A DNA stretch of 64,000 bases from Thalassovita taeanensis (GCF_900110775.1 NZ_FOEP01000002.1:124001-188000), one strand, 5' to 3'. Shown: positions 8,868 through 18,231, counted from the first letter of the stretch. Notes: generated by a model from the sequence alone, not told the origin. Made by a program: numbers and translations.

Positions 8868-9278
8868 TCAGTGTCCGCCACCGTCACCGCCGCCCGACAG
8901 ACCGGCTTTGGCCGCCGCGCGCGCGGCCTGCATCTTCTTGAAGTTTGTGCAATCGCCGCTCAGGCACTGAATGTTCACATCGTACCATTCTGCTTGGTCG
9001 AAATCCAAATCCATACCGGCTTCGTCACGCTTCTTCTTGAAATGCGTGATCAGCGCGGTCTTGGTGATGTCCGGCGAATTCATCAGAATCTCGGCCACGG
9101 TGCCCGGCGTGCCCAGCGTCTCATACACACCGGATTCGGCCATGGTCTTCAACGCGTTTGCCGACACATCTTTTGCATCATACTCCACGTCCCCATCCGA
9201 CGCGGGCACGCAGGCTGACACAGATACCAACAGGCACAATGCAACAGCCGAGCGTTTTATGCGTTTTGAATTCATCAT
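8868..9278 (-). CDS. Small lipoprotein of unknown function
   Basis: A 136-residue protein. The start at 9278 is set by GAAAGGGA just upstream and by the lipoprotein signal that follows: a basic N-terminus (NSKRIKR), a hydrophobic core and lipobox VSAC. The mature part is acidic and mostly helical, contains two cysteines close together (IQCLSGDC) that could form a disulfide, and ends in a glycine-rich tail. I recognise no family. It is the first gene of a two-gene unit with the DUF1513-like gene and has its own FNR-type promoter, which suggests a role under low oxygen or nitrosative conditions. Confidence 0.7.
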   Translation of the reverse strand: MMNSKRIKRSAVALCLLVSVSACVPASDGDVEYDAKDVSANALKTMAESGVYETLGTPGTVAEILMNSPDITKTALITHFKKKRDEAGMDLDFDQAEWYDVNIQCLSGDCTNFKKMQAARAAAKAGLSGGGDGGGH

Positions 9279-9360
9279 ATTATTCCCTTTCAATGCCTGC
9301 CGGAAACAACTCCAGCATCTATGCAAGAGCGCGAGAGGCTTCTCCCACGCCCTATGGTAT

Positions 9361-9400
9361 AATATAACATATTCCAAATGTCGGATTTGACGCAGGTCAA
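9361..9400 (-). promoter_or_regulatory. FNR/Dnr-type promoter of the lipoprotein operon
   Basis: TTGACGCAGGTCAA at 9387-9400 fits the FNR-family consensus TTGA-N6-TCAA exactly. On the minus strand a -10-like TATATT lies at 9366-9361. A transcription start about seven bases later (near 9354) would put the box centre at about -40, the usual class II activator position. The rest of the 9279-9579 gap shows no gene; the last 100 bases lead into purU. Confidence 0.65.
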
Positions 9401-9579
9401 ACCGTCATCAACATCGCCACATACCGTGCTGATTTCACCGATGGTTTTCTGCCCAACGCCCGCATTTAGACCGTTTTCGGTCGGATTTCAGCATTGAGCC
9501 ACCGCCCGCCTCCGCTATACCCCAGACAACGGCGCCCGCGCCCCACGCTCCTCGCACTCTTCTGACATGGGACCCACCG

Positions 9580-10464
9580 ATGAACAGCTTCGCCCTGACC
9601 GTGAAATGCCCCTCGACCCGCGGTATCGTTGCCGCGATCTCTGCCTATCTGACCGAACAGGGCTGCAATATCAGTGACAGCAGCCAGTATGACGATTTCG
9701 AGACCGGCAATTTCTTCATGCGCACCACCTTCATCAGCGAAACCGGCGCCACCCACGACAGCCTGACCGAAACCTTCGCTGCCATCGCCAATGACTTCGG
9801 CATGGAATACGCCTTTCACGACGCCAGCCAGAAGATGAAAGTCATCCTGATGGTCTCGCGCTTTGGCCATTGCCTGAACGACCTGCTGTATCGCTGGCGC
9901 ATCGGCGCCCTGCCGATCGACATCGTCGGTGTGATCTCGAACCATATGGAATATCAAAAGGTTGTGGTGAACCACGACATCCCGTTCCACTTCATCAAAG
10001 TGACCAAGGACAACAAACCACAAGCCGAAGCCGCGCAAATGACCATTGTCGAGGAATCCGGCGCCGAACTGATCGTGCTGGCGCGCTATATGCAGGTGCT
10101 ATCTGATACGATGTGCCAGAAAATGTCAGGCCGGATCATCAACATCCACCACTCGTTCCTGCCCAGCTTCAAAGGCGCCAACCCCTATAAACAGGCGTAT
10201 GAGCGCGGCGTGAAACTGATCGGTGCCACCGCGCATTACGTCACCGCCGACCTCGACGAAGGCCCGATCATCGAACAGGACACCGTCCGCGTCACCCATT
10301 CCCAAAGCTCCGAGGATTACGTCAGCCTGGGCCGCGATGTCGAAGCCGCCGTACTGTCGCGCGCCATCCATGCGCATATCCACCACCGGGTCTTCATCAA
10401 CGGCAATAAAACCGTGGTGTTCCCCGCCTCCCCCGGCAGCTACGCTTCCGAACGGATGGGCTGA
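9580..10464 (+). CDS. purU: Formyltetrahydrofolate deformylase
   Basis: A 294-residue protein of the expected PurU length. An N-terminal ACT-type domain (about 1-85, beginning ALTVKCPSTRGIVAAI) precedes a formyltransferase-fold hydrolase domain with the signature INIHHSFLPSFKGANPY and the following GATAHYV and DEGPIIEQD. The enzyme hydrolyses 10-formyltetrahydrofolate to formate and tetrahydrofolate, balancing one-carbon pools in the cytoplasm. It stands alone, with no folate genes adjacent. The start is the only reasonable ATG and follows the gap that holds the divergent FNR-type promoter. Confidence 0.95.
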   Translation: MNSFALTVKCPSTRGIVAAISAYLTEQGCNISDSSQYDDFETGNFFMRTTFISETGATHDSLTETFAAIANDFGMEYAFHDASQKMKVILMVSRFGHCLNDLLYRWRIGALPIDIVGVISNHMEYQKVVVNHDIPFHFIKVTKDNKPQAEAAQMTIVEESGAELIVLARYMQVLSDTMCQKMSGRIINIHHSFLPSFKGANPYKQAYERGVKLIGATAHYVTADLDEGPIIEQDTVRVTHSQSSEDYVSLGRDVEAAVLSRAIHAHIHHRVFINGNKTVVFPASPGSYASERMG

Positions 10465-10602
10465 GCACACGCCCCAAAGAACACGGGCCGCGCGGTGGTG
10501 CTTAAGTCTCTTGCACCGCCGATACCCCCGTACCCCAGCATTTCACATTTCCCAAATATCCCCGTCGGAGGCATCCCACGGCGCCACAAACGCCCCGATC
10601 AG

Positions 10603-11151
10603 CTAGTGCGCCGCCACGCCCAGCCGGGTCAGCACCTGTGCCACCTGCGCCTTGGTCGGGTCCGTGCCATCCAGACGCAGCACAGGCTGCGGCAAACACT
10701 CCAGCCACTCTTCGTGCCGCGCCAGATTGCGCCCGGAAAACTCCGGGTCGTCATACCGCGCCGCCCAATTGATAAAGCCGTCATGGATCGCGTGCATGTC
10801 CCCTCCCGGCGCGATCCTGTCGCCAAACCGTGCCGCCTCGCGGGCGCGCAGCCGCGCCAAGCGCACCGGCGTGGGGGTCACGACAAACAGGATCAGATCC
10901 ACCGCCTCGATCGCCGGCTCTCCCCAGCTGTCGAATGCGCCGCTCAGCACCCAGCCGCCCTGCCCCTGCGCCGCACGGATCATCTCCAGACGTTCGGGCA
11001 GTGACCTTTTGGTTGTGTATGGCGGATCGGTTGGCAACCAGAACGCGTTGTCTATATCGATATGGCAGACCCCCAACACGGCGGCCAAATGCGCGCCCAG
11101 CGTGGTTATGCCTCCCCCGGAAGCCCCGGTAATATAGACACGTTGCTCCAT
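10603..11151 (-). CDS. P-loop NTPase-like protein (adenylate-kinase-like) with altered Walker A
   Basis: A 182-residue protein with the layout of small P-loop kinases: beta-strand VYITG, glycine-rich loop, then a CHIDID strand and a lid-like basic region. The loop reads GASGGGITTL, so the Walker A lysine of GxxxxGK[ST] is replaced by isoleucine. I recall related proteins annotated as adenylate-kinase-like or topology-modulation proteins that also vary here, but cannot check that. It may bind nucleotide weakly or have another role. It is monocistronic, with no informative neighbour. Confidence 0.6.
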   Translation of the reverse strand: MEQRVYITGASGGGITTLGAHLAAVLGVCHIDIDNAFWLPTDPPYTTKRSLPERLEMIRAAQGQGGWVLSGAFDSWGEPAIEAVDLILFVVTPTPVRLARLRAREAARFGDRIAPGGDMHAIHDGFINWAARYDDPEFSGRNLARHEEWLECLPQPVLRLDGTDPTKAQVAQVLTRLGVAAH

Positions 11152-11281
11152 CGCGTCCCTGCTTCAGCACTGCCCGCAGATCAGAAATGTTTCTGCAGTT
11201 GCAGCATATACTGCCTGCTTACGCGATCTTTTCGCTGATTGCACAACGTTTTTTGCCCGCCCAAGGCACCCGCGGGCCGGG

Positions 11282-12433
11282 TCAGTTGCGCTTGCGCTCG
11301 TCCAGCCCCAGACCGCGCCCGATGATCTCGCGCATGATTTCGCTGGTGCCGGCATAAATCCGGCTGATCCGCGCGTCGGCATAAAGCCGAGAGATTTCAT
11401 ACTCTTCCATATACCCGGCACCGCCGTGCAGTTGCAGGCATTCATCGACCACCCGGCCCTCGACCTCCGAGGTGAACAGCTTGGCCTCCGAGGCCATCTC
11501 GGCGCTCAGCTCGCCGCGCAGATGCTCGCGCACGCAGTGATCCGTCAGCGCCCAGGCCGCGTCAATCTCGGTCCTGATCGACGCCATCTTGAAGCGCGAG
11601 TTCTGGAACGTGCCGATCGGGCGGCCAAAGGCGCGGCGTTCCTGAATGTATTCCATCGTGATGTTGAACGCATGTTCGGCGCGCGCGACAAAGCCAAGCG
11701 CGCCCATGATCCGCTCTTCGGCCAGGTTCATCATCATCGTTTTGAACCCCTTGGCCGGGTCGCCCAGCACATTGGCCTTGGGCACTTTGACGTCGTCGAA
11801 AAACAGCTCGGCCGTATCCTGCGATTGCAGCCCCAGCTTCTTCAGATTGCGCCCGCGAACAAAGCCTTCCATCCCGTCTTCGACCAGAAACAAGCCGATC
11901 TCGTGGCCCTCGCCGGTGCGGGCGGCCACCACGACCAATCCCGCCAGAAGCCCGTTCGAGATATAGGTTTTCGATCCATTCAGCACCCAGTGGTCGCCCA
12001 TATCGACCGCGCGGGTGGTCACACCGCCCAGATCCGAGCCCGTGCCCGGTTCGGTCATCGCAACCGCCAGCACGCATTCGCCCGACACAACGCCCGGCAT
12101 GAAACGGGCGCGCTGTTCCTCGGTGCCCAGTTTTTGCAGATACGGCCCGACAATCCGGTTGTGCAGGGCAATGAAGAACCCCGGTTCACGCGGGTTTATC
12201 TCTTCTGCCAGAATCATGTCATAGCGGAAATCATCCAGCCCCAGCCCGCCGTATTTCTCGTCGGCATACATGCACAGGAACCCCTGTTCACCTGCCTTGC
12301 GCCAGACTTCGCGGCTGACGCAGCCCTCGGCGCGCCATTGCTCGGCATAGGGGAACACTTCGACCTCGGCCCATTTGCGCACCGTCCGGCGGAAAATCTC
12401 GTGCTCTTCGTCATAGATGGTTCGTTTCAGCAC
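11282..12433 (-). CDS. Acyl-CoA dehydrogenase (LCAD/IVD-like)
   Basis: A 383-residue flavoenzyme. The start is the GTG at 12433, preceded by AGAGG, and gives the expected beginning LKRTIYDEEHEIF; a longer frame would run into the binding-protein gene upstream. It has the FAD/substrate signature VAMTEPGTGSDLGG and the C-terminal LHGGAGYMEEYEISRLYADA. The glutamate of the usual YEGT motif is absent (YAGT), as in long-chain and isovaleryl-CoA dehydrogenases, where the base lies in an earlier helix; VARAEHAF is the candidate. It introduces the 2,3 double bond in acyl-CoAs. It closes the transporter/ligase operon. Confidence 0.93.
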   Translation of the reverse strand: MLKRTIYDEEHEIFRRTVRKWAEVEVFPYAEQWRAEGCVSREVWRKAGEQGFLCMYADEKYGGLGLDDFRYDMILAEEINPREPGFFIALHNRIVGPYLQKLGTEEQRARFMPGVVSGECVLAVAMTEPGTGSDLGGVTTRAVDMGDHWVLNGSKTYISNGLLAGLVVVAARTGEGHEIGLFLVEDGMEGFVRGRNLKKLGLQSQDTAELFFDDVKVPKANVLGDPAKGFKTMMMNLAEERIMGALGFVARAEHAFNITMEYIQERRAFGRPIGTFQNSRFKMASIRTEIDAAWALTDHCVREHLRGELSAEMASEAKLFTSEVEGRVVDECLQLHGGAGYMEEYEISRLYADARISRIYAGTSEIMREIIGRGLGLDERKRN

Positions 12434-12513
12434 GGGCGGCCTCTTTTGACTGACAGGGGTGAATAAGGGGAAAGTATCCGTGGGGCGGCAAAACCGCCCC
12501 ACAGCGTCACGCA

Positions 12514-13686
12514 TCACTTGAGCGTTGTAACCAGCTTCCACGAGCCATTTTCGATGGTCGAGACATAGATCTCGGTCGCGGCGACGTGTTGATCAGGGGT
12601 GATCTTCACGTTGTTGCCCGCGATGTGATCGTGGAAATCAAGGGTTTCCATCGCCTGAGTGAAGCTTTCACGGCTCAGATCAGGTCCGGCTGCCTCAAGC
12701 GCCCGCACCAGGATTTCGGCGCCAGAGCGCCCAAGCAAAGCGCCGGTGCCCGGAAACTTCTCGCCGGTGGCGTCGATATAGGATTTCACCCAAGTCGCCA
12801 CGATTGGGTCGTCCATACGCGCCTCAAGATCCTGCCAGCTTGCGGCAGCATACAGCCCCGTGGTCACGCCCTGCTGTGCCATACCTTTGGCGACAACCGT
12901 GTGGAACCCGGCGCTTGAGACGAGGAACTTCATGTCGCCCATGCCCAGCTTGTTGGCGGTGGCGATCACGTTGATCATCTGGCTGATGCCCAGCGCCAGA
13001 CCAACCGTATCACAGCCACCATCGCGGATCTTGCCCAGCGCCCCGGCGAAATCGGTCTCGTCCGGCTTGTGCTTGGTTTCAACCGTATAGCTTGCGCCCG
13101 CATCCGCCGCGCCATCGCGCACACCTTCCTGAATCTCCACACCGAAATCGGTCGGCAGGAACATCAGGCAGAAGTTCTTCGATCCCAGATCGTCCGCCAT
13201 GTATTTTGAGGCCGCACGCACCGCATCGTAATAGGCCACGGTGCCCGCGAATTTCCACGGGGCGGGCGGGTCAACCATCTGCCGCGCCGCCGTCAGCGGG
13301 TTGACGTTGGGAATGCCCTTCGGCCCCATCAGCTTGAACATCGCCAGGTTATGCGGCGTGCCCAGGTTCAGCAGCATCGCAAACACCTGATCGCGGTTGA
13401 TCAGCTTGTTGGCCGCCTGCACCGCGCGCGGCACCTGATATCCGTGGTCCTCGACGATATAGGTCAGCTTGCGACCGTGAATGCCGCCCGCGGCGTTGAT
13501 CTCGTCGAAATACAGCTGCACGGCCTTGACCGCAGGCACTGAGAAGGGCGCGAAGATGCCCGACAGGTCATGCGCGCCGCCGATCTTGATTTCGGTATCC
13601 GACACGCCGGTCGAATCCGCCATCACAGGGGCAGACAGCCCCAATGACAGCGCCGCCGCGGCGGCAATTGCCTTGAAAGTCTTCAT
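12514..13686 (-). CDS. HAAT-type ABC transporter substrate-binding protein
   Basis: A 390-residue periplasmic binding protein of the branched-chain amino acid type (Leu/Ile/Val-binding fold). The ATG at 13686 is preceded by GGAGG and starts a signal peptide ending APVMA. The mature part opens with VSDTEIKIGGAHDLSGIF, typical of the family. Its gene sits between the acyl-CoA ligase and acyl-CoA dehydrogenase genes, in the same operon as the matching permeases and ATPases. The ligand is therefore more likely an organic or fatty acid that is later CoA-activated than an amino acid. Confidence 0.9.
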   Translation of the reverse strand: MKTFKAIAAAAALSLGLSAPVMADSTGVSDTEIKIGGAHDLSGIFAPFSVPAVKAVQLYFDEINAAGGIHGRKLTYIVEDHGYQVPRAVQAANKLINRDQVFAMLLNLGTPHNLAMFKLMGPKGIPNVNPLTAARQMVDPPAPWKFAGTVAYYDAVRAASKYMADDLGSKNFCLMFLPTDFGVEIQEGVRDGAADAGASYTVETKHKPDETDFAGALGKIRDGGCDTVGLALGISQMINVIATANKLGMGDMKFLVSSAGFHTVVAKGMAQQGVTTGLYAAASWQDLEARMDDPIVATWVKSYIDATGEKFPGTGALLGRSGAEILVRALEAAGPDLSRESFTQAMETLDFHDHIAGNNVKITPDQHVAATEIYVSTIENGSWKLVTTLK

Positions 13687-13746
13687 AGTTGTTCCTCCCA
13701 TTTGTTATCGGTCTTACGTCTTGTCCGTCCCCTCCTCCGGGCCGGA

Positions 13747-15606
13747 TCAATACATGCTTTCGATCAAGCCAGCGTGACGCTGGTTCACGAAATTCCGCTT
13801 GAGCTTCATCGTCGGCGTCAGCTCGTCATCCTCAGCCGTCAGAAGAATGTCGATCAGGCGGAAATTCTTGATCTGCTCGACCTGCGCAAAAGCCTTGTTG
13901 GTTTCGGCGACAACGCCGCCGATCAGATCAACGACCTCCTTGGCGCGGGTCAATGACGCAAAGTCCGCATAGGGAATTTGCCGGTCCTGCGCGAATCTTT
14001 CAACATTTTCCTGATCAATCATGATCAGACAGGTCAGATATTTGCGCCGGTCCCCGATCACCACCGCATCCGAGATATAGGGCGAGAATTTCAACCGGCT
14101 TTCGATCTCGGCCGGAGTGATGTTCTTGCCGCCTGCGGTGATGATGATGTCCTTCAGGCGCCCGGTGATCGTCAGACAGCCCTGATTGTCGACCCGGCCC
14201 ACGTCGCCGGTCTTCAGCCATCCATCGTCGGTCAGGGTCTCGGCGGTCTTTTCGGGCTTGTTCCAGTATCCTGCGAACACCGCCGGGCCACCCACCTGAA
14301 TCTCGCCATCCGGCGCGATCCGCACCTGTGTCCCCGGAAGCGCGGGGCCAACCGTGCCGATGTGGTTGTTGCCGATCATGTTGATCGTCGCCACCCCCGA
14401 GGTTTCGGTCATCCCGTAACCTTCAAGCAAATGCACCCCAATCGCCTCGAACCACCGCAGCAGTTCGGGAGAGATCGGCGCAGCGCCCGTGGTGCAGCGG
14501 CGCGTGCGCGCCAACCCCACCAGATTGCGCAGGTTGCGCAGCACAAGCAGATCCGCCAGCGCCAGATTCAACCGCGCGCCAAGGCCGGGGGTCCGGCCCT
14601 CTTCCTTGGCTGTGGCCACCTTGGCCCCGGCGTTCACCGCCCAGTCCAGAAACGCCTTTCCGATCCACCCGGCTTCGCTGCGCATGATGGTCACACGCGA
14701 GTAAATCTTCTCCCAGATCCGCGGCACGCCGGTAAAGCTGTTGGGCGACACTTCACGCAGGTTGTCGAACACCGTTTCCGGGCTTTCGGCAAAGTTCACC
14801 TTGCACCCGGCCAGGATCGGAAACTCGACCGAGATCAGCCGTTCCAGAACATGACACAGCGGCAAAAAGCACAGCAGTTCGTCCGTCGGATAGAATTCCA
14901 GCGTCTGCTCGCCCGCGAACATCTGATACATCACGTTGCGGTGGCTGATGATCGCGCCCTTGGGCGGCCCCGTCGTGCCCGAGGTATAGATCAGCATGCG
15001 CGGATCACCCGGTTGCACCGCCTCCAGCGTCTGTTCGAACGCTTTGGGATTGGCCTGCGCCTGCTGCGCGCCAAGCTCCAGCAATTCATCCAGAAACATC
15101 ACCTGCGGGTCGTCAAACCCGGCCAGCCCGTCCCGATCAAAGACGATGACCTTCTTCAGCCCCGGCATCTGATCCCGGACCTCAAGGAACTTGTCCAGCT
15201 GCTCGTCGTCTTCAAGAAACAGGAACGGAGCGCCGGAATCGTTCACCAGATAGGCCAGCTGAACCGCGCTGTCGGTGGTATAGACCCCTGACGGGATCCC
15301 CCCCACCGCCGCCACGCCCAGATCGCAATACAGCCACTCGCGCCGGTCTTCCGACAGGATCTGCACCGGCTGGCCTTTTTGCAGCCCAAGTGACAGCAGG
15401 CCCAGCCCGATCTGCTTGGCACCGTTGTAATAATCGGCCCAGCTGTACGCCTGCCAGATTCCCAGTTCTTTTTCCCGGTGAGCGGTCTTGCCGTCCAGTT
15501 CACGACAGCGTTTTGCCCACAGTTTTACCACTGTATCGCAGCCATCCATCGCAATCGGCGCATCCGCCGGGATGATCATGTCTTGAGTCGCGTTTACCAT
15601 GCTCAT
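13747..15606 (-). CDS. AMP-dependent acyl-CoA ligase (long-chain type)
   Basis: A 619-residue adenylate-forming enzyme. The P-loop-like AMP-binding motif is LIYTSGTTGPPKGAIISH and the later core GYGMTETSG; the C-terminal hinge shows GWLKTGDVG followed by GRLKDIIITAGGKNI. It activates a carboxylic acid to acyl-CoA using ATP. The ATG at 15606 overlaps the ATPase stop as ATGA; an ATG two codons later has a better-spaced GGAG, so the exact start is uncertain by two residues. Being embedded in the ABC transporter operon, it probably activates the imported acid. Confidence 0.93.
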   Translation of the reverse strand: MSMVNATQDMIIPADAPIAMDGCDTVVKLWAKRCRELDGKTAHREKELGIWQAYSWADYYNGAKQIGLGLLSLGLQKGQPVQILSEDRREWLYCDLGVAAVGGIPSGVYTTDSAVQLAYLVNDSGAPFLFLEDDEQLDKFLEVRDQMPGLKKVIVFDRDGLAGFDDPQVMFLDELLELGAQQAQANPKAFEQTLEAVQPGDPRMLIYTSGTTGPPKGAIISHRNVMYQMFAGEQTLEFYPTDELLCFLPLCHVLERLISVEFPILAGCKVNFAESPETVFDNLREVSPNSFTGVPRIWEKIYSRVTIMRSEAGWIGKAFLDWAVNAGAKVATAKEEGRTPGLGARLNLALADLLVLRNLRNLVGLARTRRCTTGAAPISPELLRWFEAIGVHLLEGYGMTETSGVATINMIGNNHIGTVGPALPGTQVRIAPDGEIQVGGPAVFAGYWNKPEKTAETLTDDGWLKTGDVGRVDNQGCLTITGRLKDIIITAGGKNITPAEIESRLKFSPYISDAVVIGDRRKYLTCLIMIDQENVERFAQDRQIPYADFASLTRAKEVVDLIGGVVAETNKAFAQVEQIKNFRLIDILLTAEDDELTPTMKLKRNFVNQRHAGLIESMY

Positions 15607-16367
15607 CTCCACGTCTTCCGCCGTTTCCAGCGTTTTTGCCCGCGCTGGGTGTCGCCTTGCTTGCCCAGATAGAACTCCTGAATATCTTCGGAATTGCGCA
15701 GCTCTTCGCAGGTGCCAGCCATCACGATCCGGCCCATTTCCAGAACATATCCCTTGTGCGCCGTGTGCAGCGCCACGTTGGCGTTCTGCTCGACCAGAAG
15801 CATGGTCACGCCCTGCTCGGCATTCAGCCGCTTGATGATGCCGAAAATCTCCTGCGTCAGCAGCGGCGACAGACCCAGTGACGGCTCGTCCAGCAGCATC
15901 AGCTTGGGCCGCGCCATCAGGCCACGCCCGATCGCCAGCATCTGCTGCTGCCCGCCGGACAGATAACCCGCCGATTGCGTGCGCCGCTCTTTCAGGATCG
16001 GGAAATAGCTGTAGACCAGCTCCATATCCTCGCGGATATCGGCCCCGCGCCGGGTAAAGGCCCCCATGCGCAGATTTTCCTCGATCGTCAGATAGGGAAA
16101 CACCTCGCGCCCCTCGGGCACCAGCGCCAGTCCCTGCGCCACGATCTTGTCGGGCGCCTGACTGTCGATCCGCACGCCGTTGAACTCGATCTGGCCCTTT
16201 TCGGGGTCCATCAAGCCCGCGATGGTCTTCATCAACGTGGTCTTGCCTGCGCCGTTGGCGCCCAGAATGGTGACGATCTCGCCCTCTTCCACGCTCAGCG
16301 ACACGCCGCGCAGCGCCATGATCGCGCCGTAAAACGTCTCGACGTTGCGCACATCCAGAACCGTCAT
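15603..16367 (-). CDS. HAAT ABC transporter ATP-binding protein (LivF-like)
   Basis: A 254-residue ATPase. Walker A is GANGAGKTTL, the ABC signature YLSGGQQQMLAIGR and Walker B LMLLDEPSLGL. It powers import with the LivG-like ATPase and the two permeases upstream. The ATG at 16367 is preceded by GGAGGT and overlaps the LivG-like stop as ATGA. The basic tail after residue 240 (KRWKRRKTWR) is unusual and abuts the ligase start. Confidence 0.92.
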   Translation of the reverse strand: MTVLDVRNVETFYGAIMALRGVSLSVEEGEIVTILGANGAGKTTLMKTIAGLMDPEKGQIEFNGVRIDSQAPDKIVAQGLALVPEGREVFPYLTIEENLRMGAFTRRGADIREDMELVYSYFPILKERRTQSAGYLSGGQQQMLAIGRGLMARPKLMLLDEPSLGLSPLLTQEIFGIIKRLNAEQGVTMLLVEQNANVALHTAHKGYVLEMGRIVMAGTCEELRNSEDIQEFYLGKQGDTQRGQKRWKRRKTWR

Positions 16368-17134
16368 GTGTATACCTCCGTGCCCAGATAGGCCGCCATG
16401 ACCCGCGGGTCCGACTGCACCTCTGCCGGGCTGCCCTGCGCCAGCGGCTGACCGTTGGCCACCGCCAGAACCCGGTCACTGACCTGGGTCACAAGGCTCA
16501 TGTCATGCTCGACCATCAGAACCGTCAGCCCCATGTCGCGGCGCATGTCCTCGATCCAGTAAGCCACTTCCTGACTTTCCTCGACCGACAGGCCCGAAGC
16601 CGGTTCGTCCAGCAATATCAGCTTCGGCCCCACCGCCAGCGCCCGGCCGATTTCCACGACCTTGCGCACGCCATACGGCAACCCGGCAATCAGCTTGTCG
16701 CGATACGCCTCAAGTTCCAGAAACTCGATCACATCCTCGACCTTGCGACGATGCGCCCGCTCGGCCCGCCGCACCGCGGGCACGAACAACATGTCCTGAA
16801 CCCAGTTGGTGCTGCGATGCGTGTGCCGCCCCATCAGCAGGTTATCCAGCACGGTCGAATGATCGAACAGCTCGATATTCTGGAACGTGCGCGCCAACCC
16901 CAGCGGCGCAATCTCATGCGCCTGAAGCGGGGTGATGTCGCGGCCATCGAACATGATCTTGCCGCGCGTCGGCTTATACAGGCGTGAGATCAGGTTGAAG
17001 ATGGTGGATTTCCCCGCCCCGTTCGGCCCGATGATGCTGAACACCTCGCCAGCCTCCACCGCGAACGACACGCCATCCACCGCCTTCACACCTCCGAAAT
17101 GGATCGCCAGATCCTCGACTTCCAACAGGCTCAT
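16364..17134 (-). CDS. HAAT ABC transporter ATP-binding protein (LivG-like)
   Basis: A 256-residue ATPase started at the ATG at 17134, which overlaps the LivM-like stop as ATGA and gives the normal N-terminus SLLEVEDLAIHFGGVKAVDG. It has Walker A GPNGAGKSTIFN, the LivG-specific insertion RTFQNIELFDHSTVLDNLL, and Walker B LILLDEPASGL. The signature region is divergent (LIAGLPYGVRKVVEIGRAL), as is usual in the family. It energises the importer with its LivF-like partner. Confidence 0.92.
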   Translation of the reverse strand: MSLLEVEDLAIHFGGVKAVDGVSFAVEAGEVFSIIGPNGAGKSTIFNLISRLYKPTRGKIMFDGRDITPLQAHEIAPLGLARTFQNIELFDHSTVLDNLLMGRHTHRSTNWVQDMLFVPAVRRAERAHRRKVEDVIEFLELEAYRDKLIAGLPYGVRKVVEIGRALAVGPKLILLDEPASGLSVEESQEVAYWIEDMRRDMGLTVLMVEHDMSLVTQVSDRVLAVANGQPLAQGSPAEVQSDPRVMAAYLGTEVYT

Positions 17135-18228
17135 CGTTGCCGCTCCGTTTTCAGATAGGATTTCTGGCGACGGAACATATCGCGCCGCGCCAGCGGAAAC
17201 AGCTGAAACCACACGCGGGTCTTCAGCCAACGGCCCCACAGCCCGGCCGGTTCATAGATGATGAACCCGATCAGAATGGCCGAGAAGATCAGCGTATCCA
17301 GCCCGGGCAGCACCGACAGATCGATCCCGGTCAGATCGTTCACCGTGCCGCGCAGAATGGCGATCAGCTGCGGCACCGCCGTGATCAGGATCGCGCCCAT
17401 GAACGCCCCCTGAATAAAGCCAAGCCCGCCAATCGTCACCACCAGCAACAGGTTGATCGAGATGAAGACCGAGAACAGCTCGTAATTGAAATACGCGATG
17501 TAGTGGCCCAGAAGCGACCCCGCCAACCCCGTCATCCCGCACGACAGACCAAAGGCCAGCGCGCGGGTGCGGGTGATGTTGATGCCCAGCGCACGCGCCG
17601 ACACCTCGCTGTCGCGCACCGCCAGAAAACTGCGCCCGGTCGGGCTGCGCAGCAGGTTGGCATAGAGCCAGGTTACCGCCACAACCACCGCCAGACACAG
17701 CCAGTAGAAGTTGTTCAGATTGGTATAGCGGTCAAAGTTGACGCCGAAAATCTCGATTGACGGCGCCATCAGCCCCCCCACACCGCCGGTAATCGGCTCC
17801 AGCAGGATCACCATTTCTTCCACGATCACAAACAGCGCCAGCGTGGCAATCGCCAGATAGATGCCCGACATCCGCACCGCCGGGATAGCCACCAGCGCCC
17901 CGAAAAGCCCCGTCGCCAGCCCCGCCAACGGAAAGCTGATGATCCACGGCACGCCGATGTTCATCAGTGCCACATCCGTATAGGCCCCGATCGCCAGAAA
18001 CGCCGCGTGGCCAAGGCTGGCCTGACCGGTATGCCCGACCAGAACCATCAGCCCCATCCCCGCCAGCGACCAGATCAGCGTGTTCGCCGCTTCTGCCAGG
18101 TAATACTCGCCCACCAGAAACGGCAGCGCCGCCATTACCACAACCAGCAGGGCGATGCGTCCGCGCGCCCAGCCGTCTTCGTGCAGGTCGATGTCGTTGT
18201 CATAACTTGTTTTGAAGATCACTTTCAT
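17131..18228 (-). CDS. HAAT ABC transporter permease (LivM-like)
   Basis: A 365-residue inner-membrane permease with many hydrophobic segments and the family motif LVGHTGQASLGHAAFLAIGAY (broken here as GHTGQASLGHAAF). The coupling region GLSCGMTGLAGSLLGH is also typical. The N-terminal 25 residues and the basic C-terminal tail (KSYLKTERQR) are cytoplasmic. It forms the channel with the LivH-like permease, whose gene ends three bases before it. Confidence 0.92.
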   Translation of the reverse strand: MKVIFKTSYDNDIDLHEDGWARGRIALLVVVMAALPFLVGEYYLAEAANTLIWSLAGMGLMVLVGHTGQASLGHAAFLAIGAYTDVALMNIGVPWIISFPLAGLATGLFGALVAIPAVRMSGIYLAIATLALFVIVEEMVILLEPITGGVGGLMAPSIEIFGVNFDRYTNLNNFYWLCLAVVVAVTWLYANLLRSPTGRSFLAVRDSEVSARALGINITRTRALAFGLSCGMTGLAGSLLGHYIAYFNYELFSVFISINLLLVVTIGGLGFIQGAFMGAILITAVPQLIAILRGTVNDLTGIDLSVLPGLDTLIFSAILIGFIIYEPAGLWGRWLKTRVWFQLFPLARRDMFRRQKSYLKTERQR

Positions 18229-18231
18229 CCG

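Noticed and set aside
9279-9579. A possible short gene in the longest intergenic gap.
   Set aside because: Frames here lack ribosome-binding sites and overlap the promoter elements; the region is better read as regulatory.
10465-10602. Possible small gene or tRNA between purU and the P-loop protein.
   Set aside because: No cloverleaf or credible start and frame was found.
12434-12541. Extended start for the acyl-CoA dehydrogenase.
   Set aside because: It runs into the end of the binding-protein gene. The GTG at 12433 has a good ribosome-binding site and fits the family start.
15607-16479. N-terminal extension of the acyl-CoA ligase frame to about 910 residues.
   Set aside because: The added part overlaps the LivF-like ATPase in another frame and has no ligase homology; the ATGA overlap at 15606 fits a separate start.
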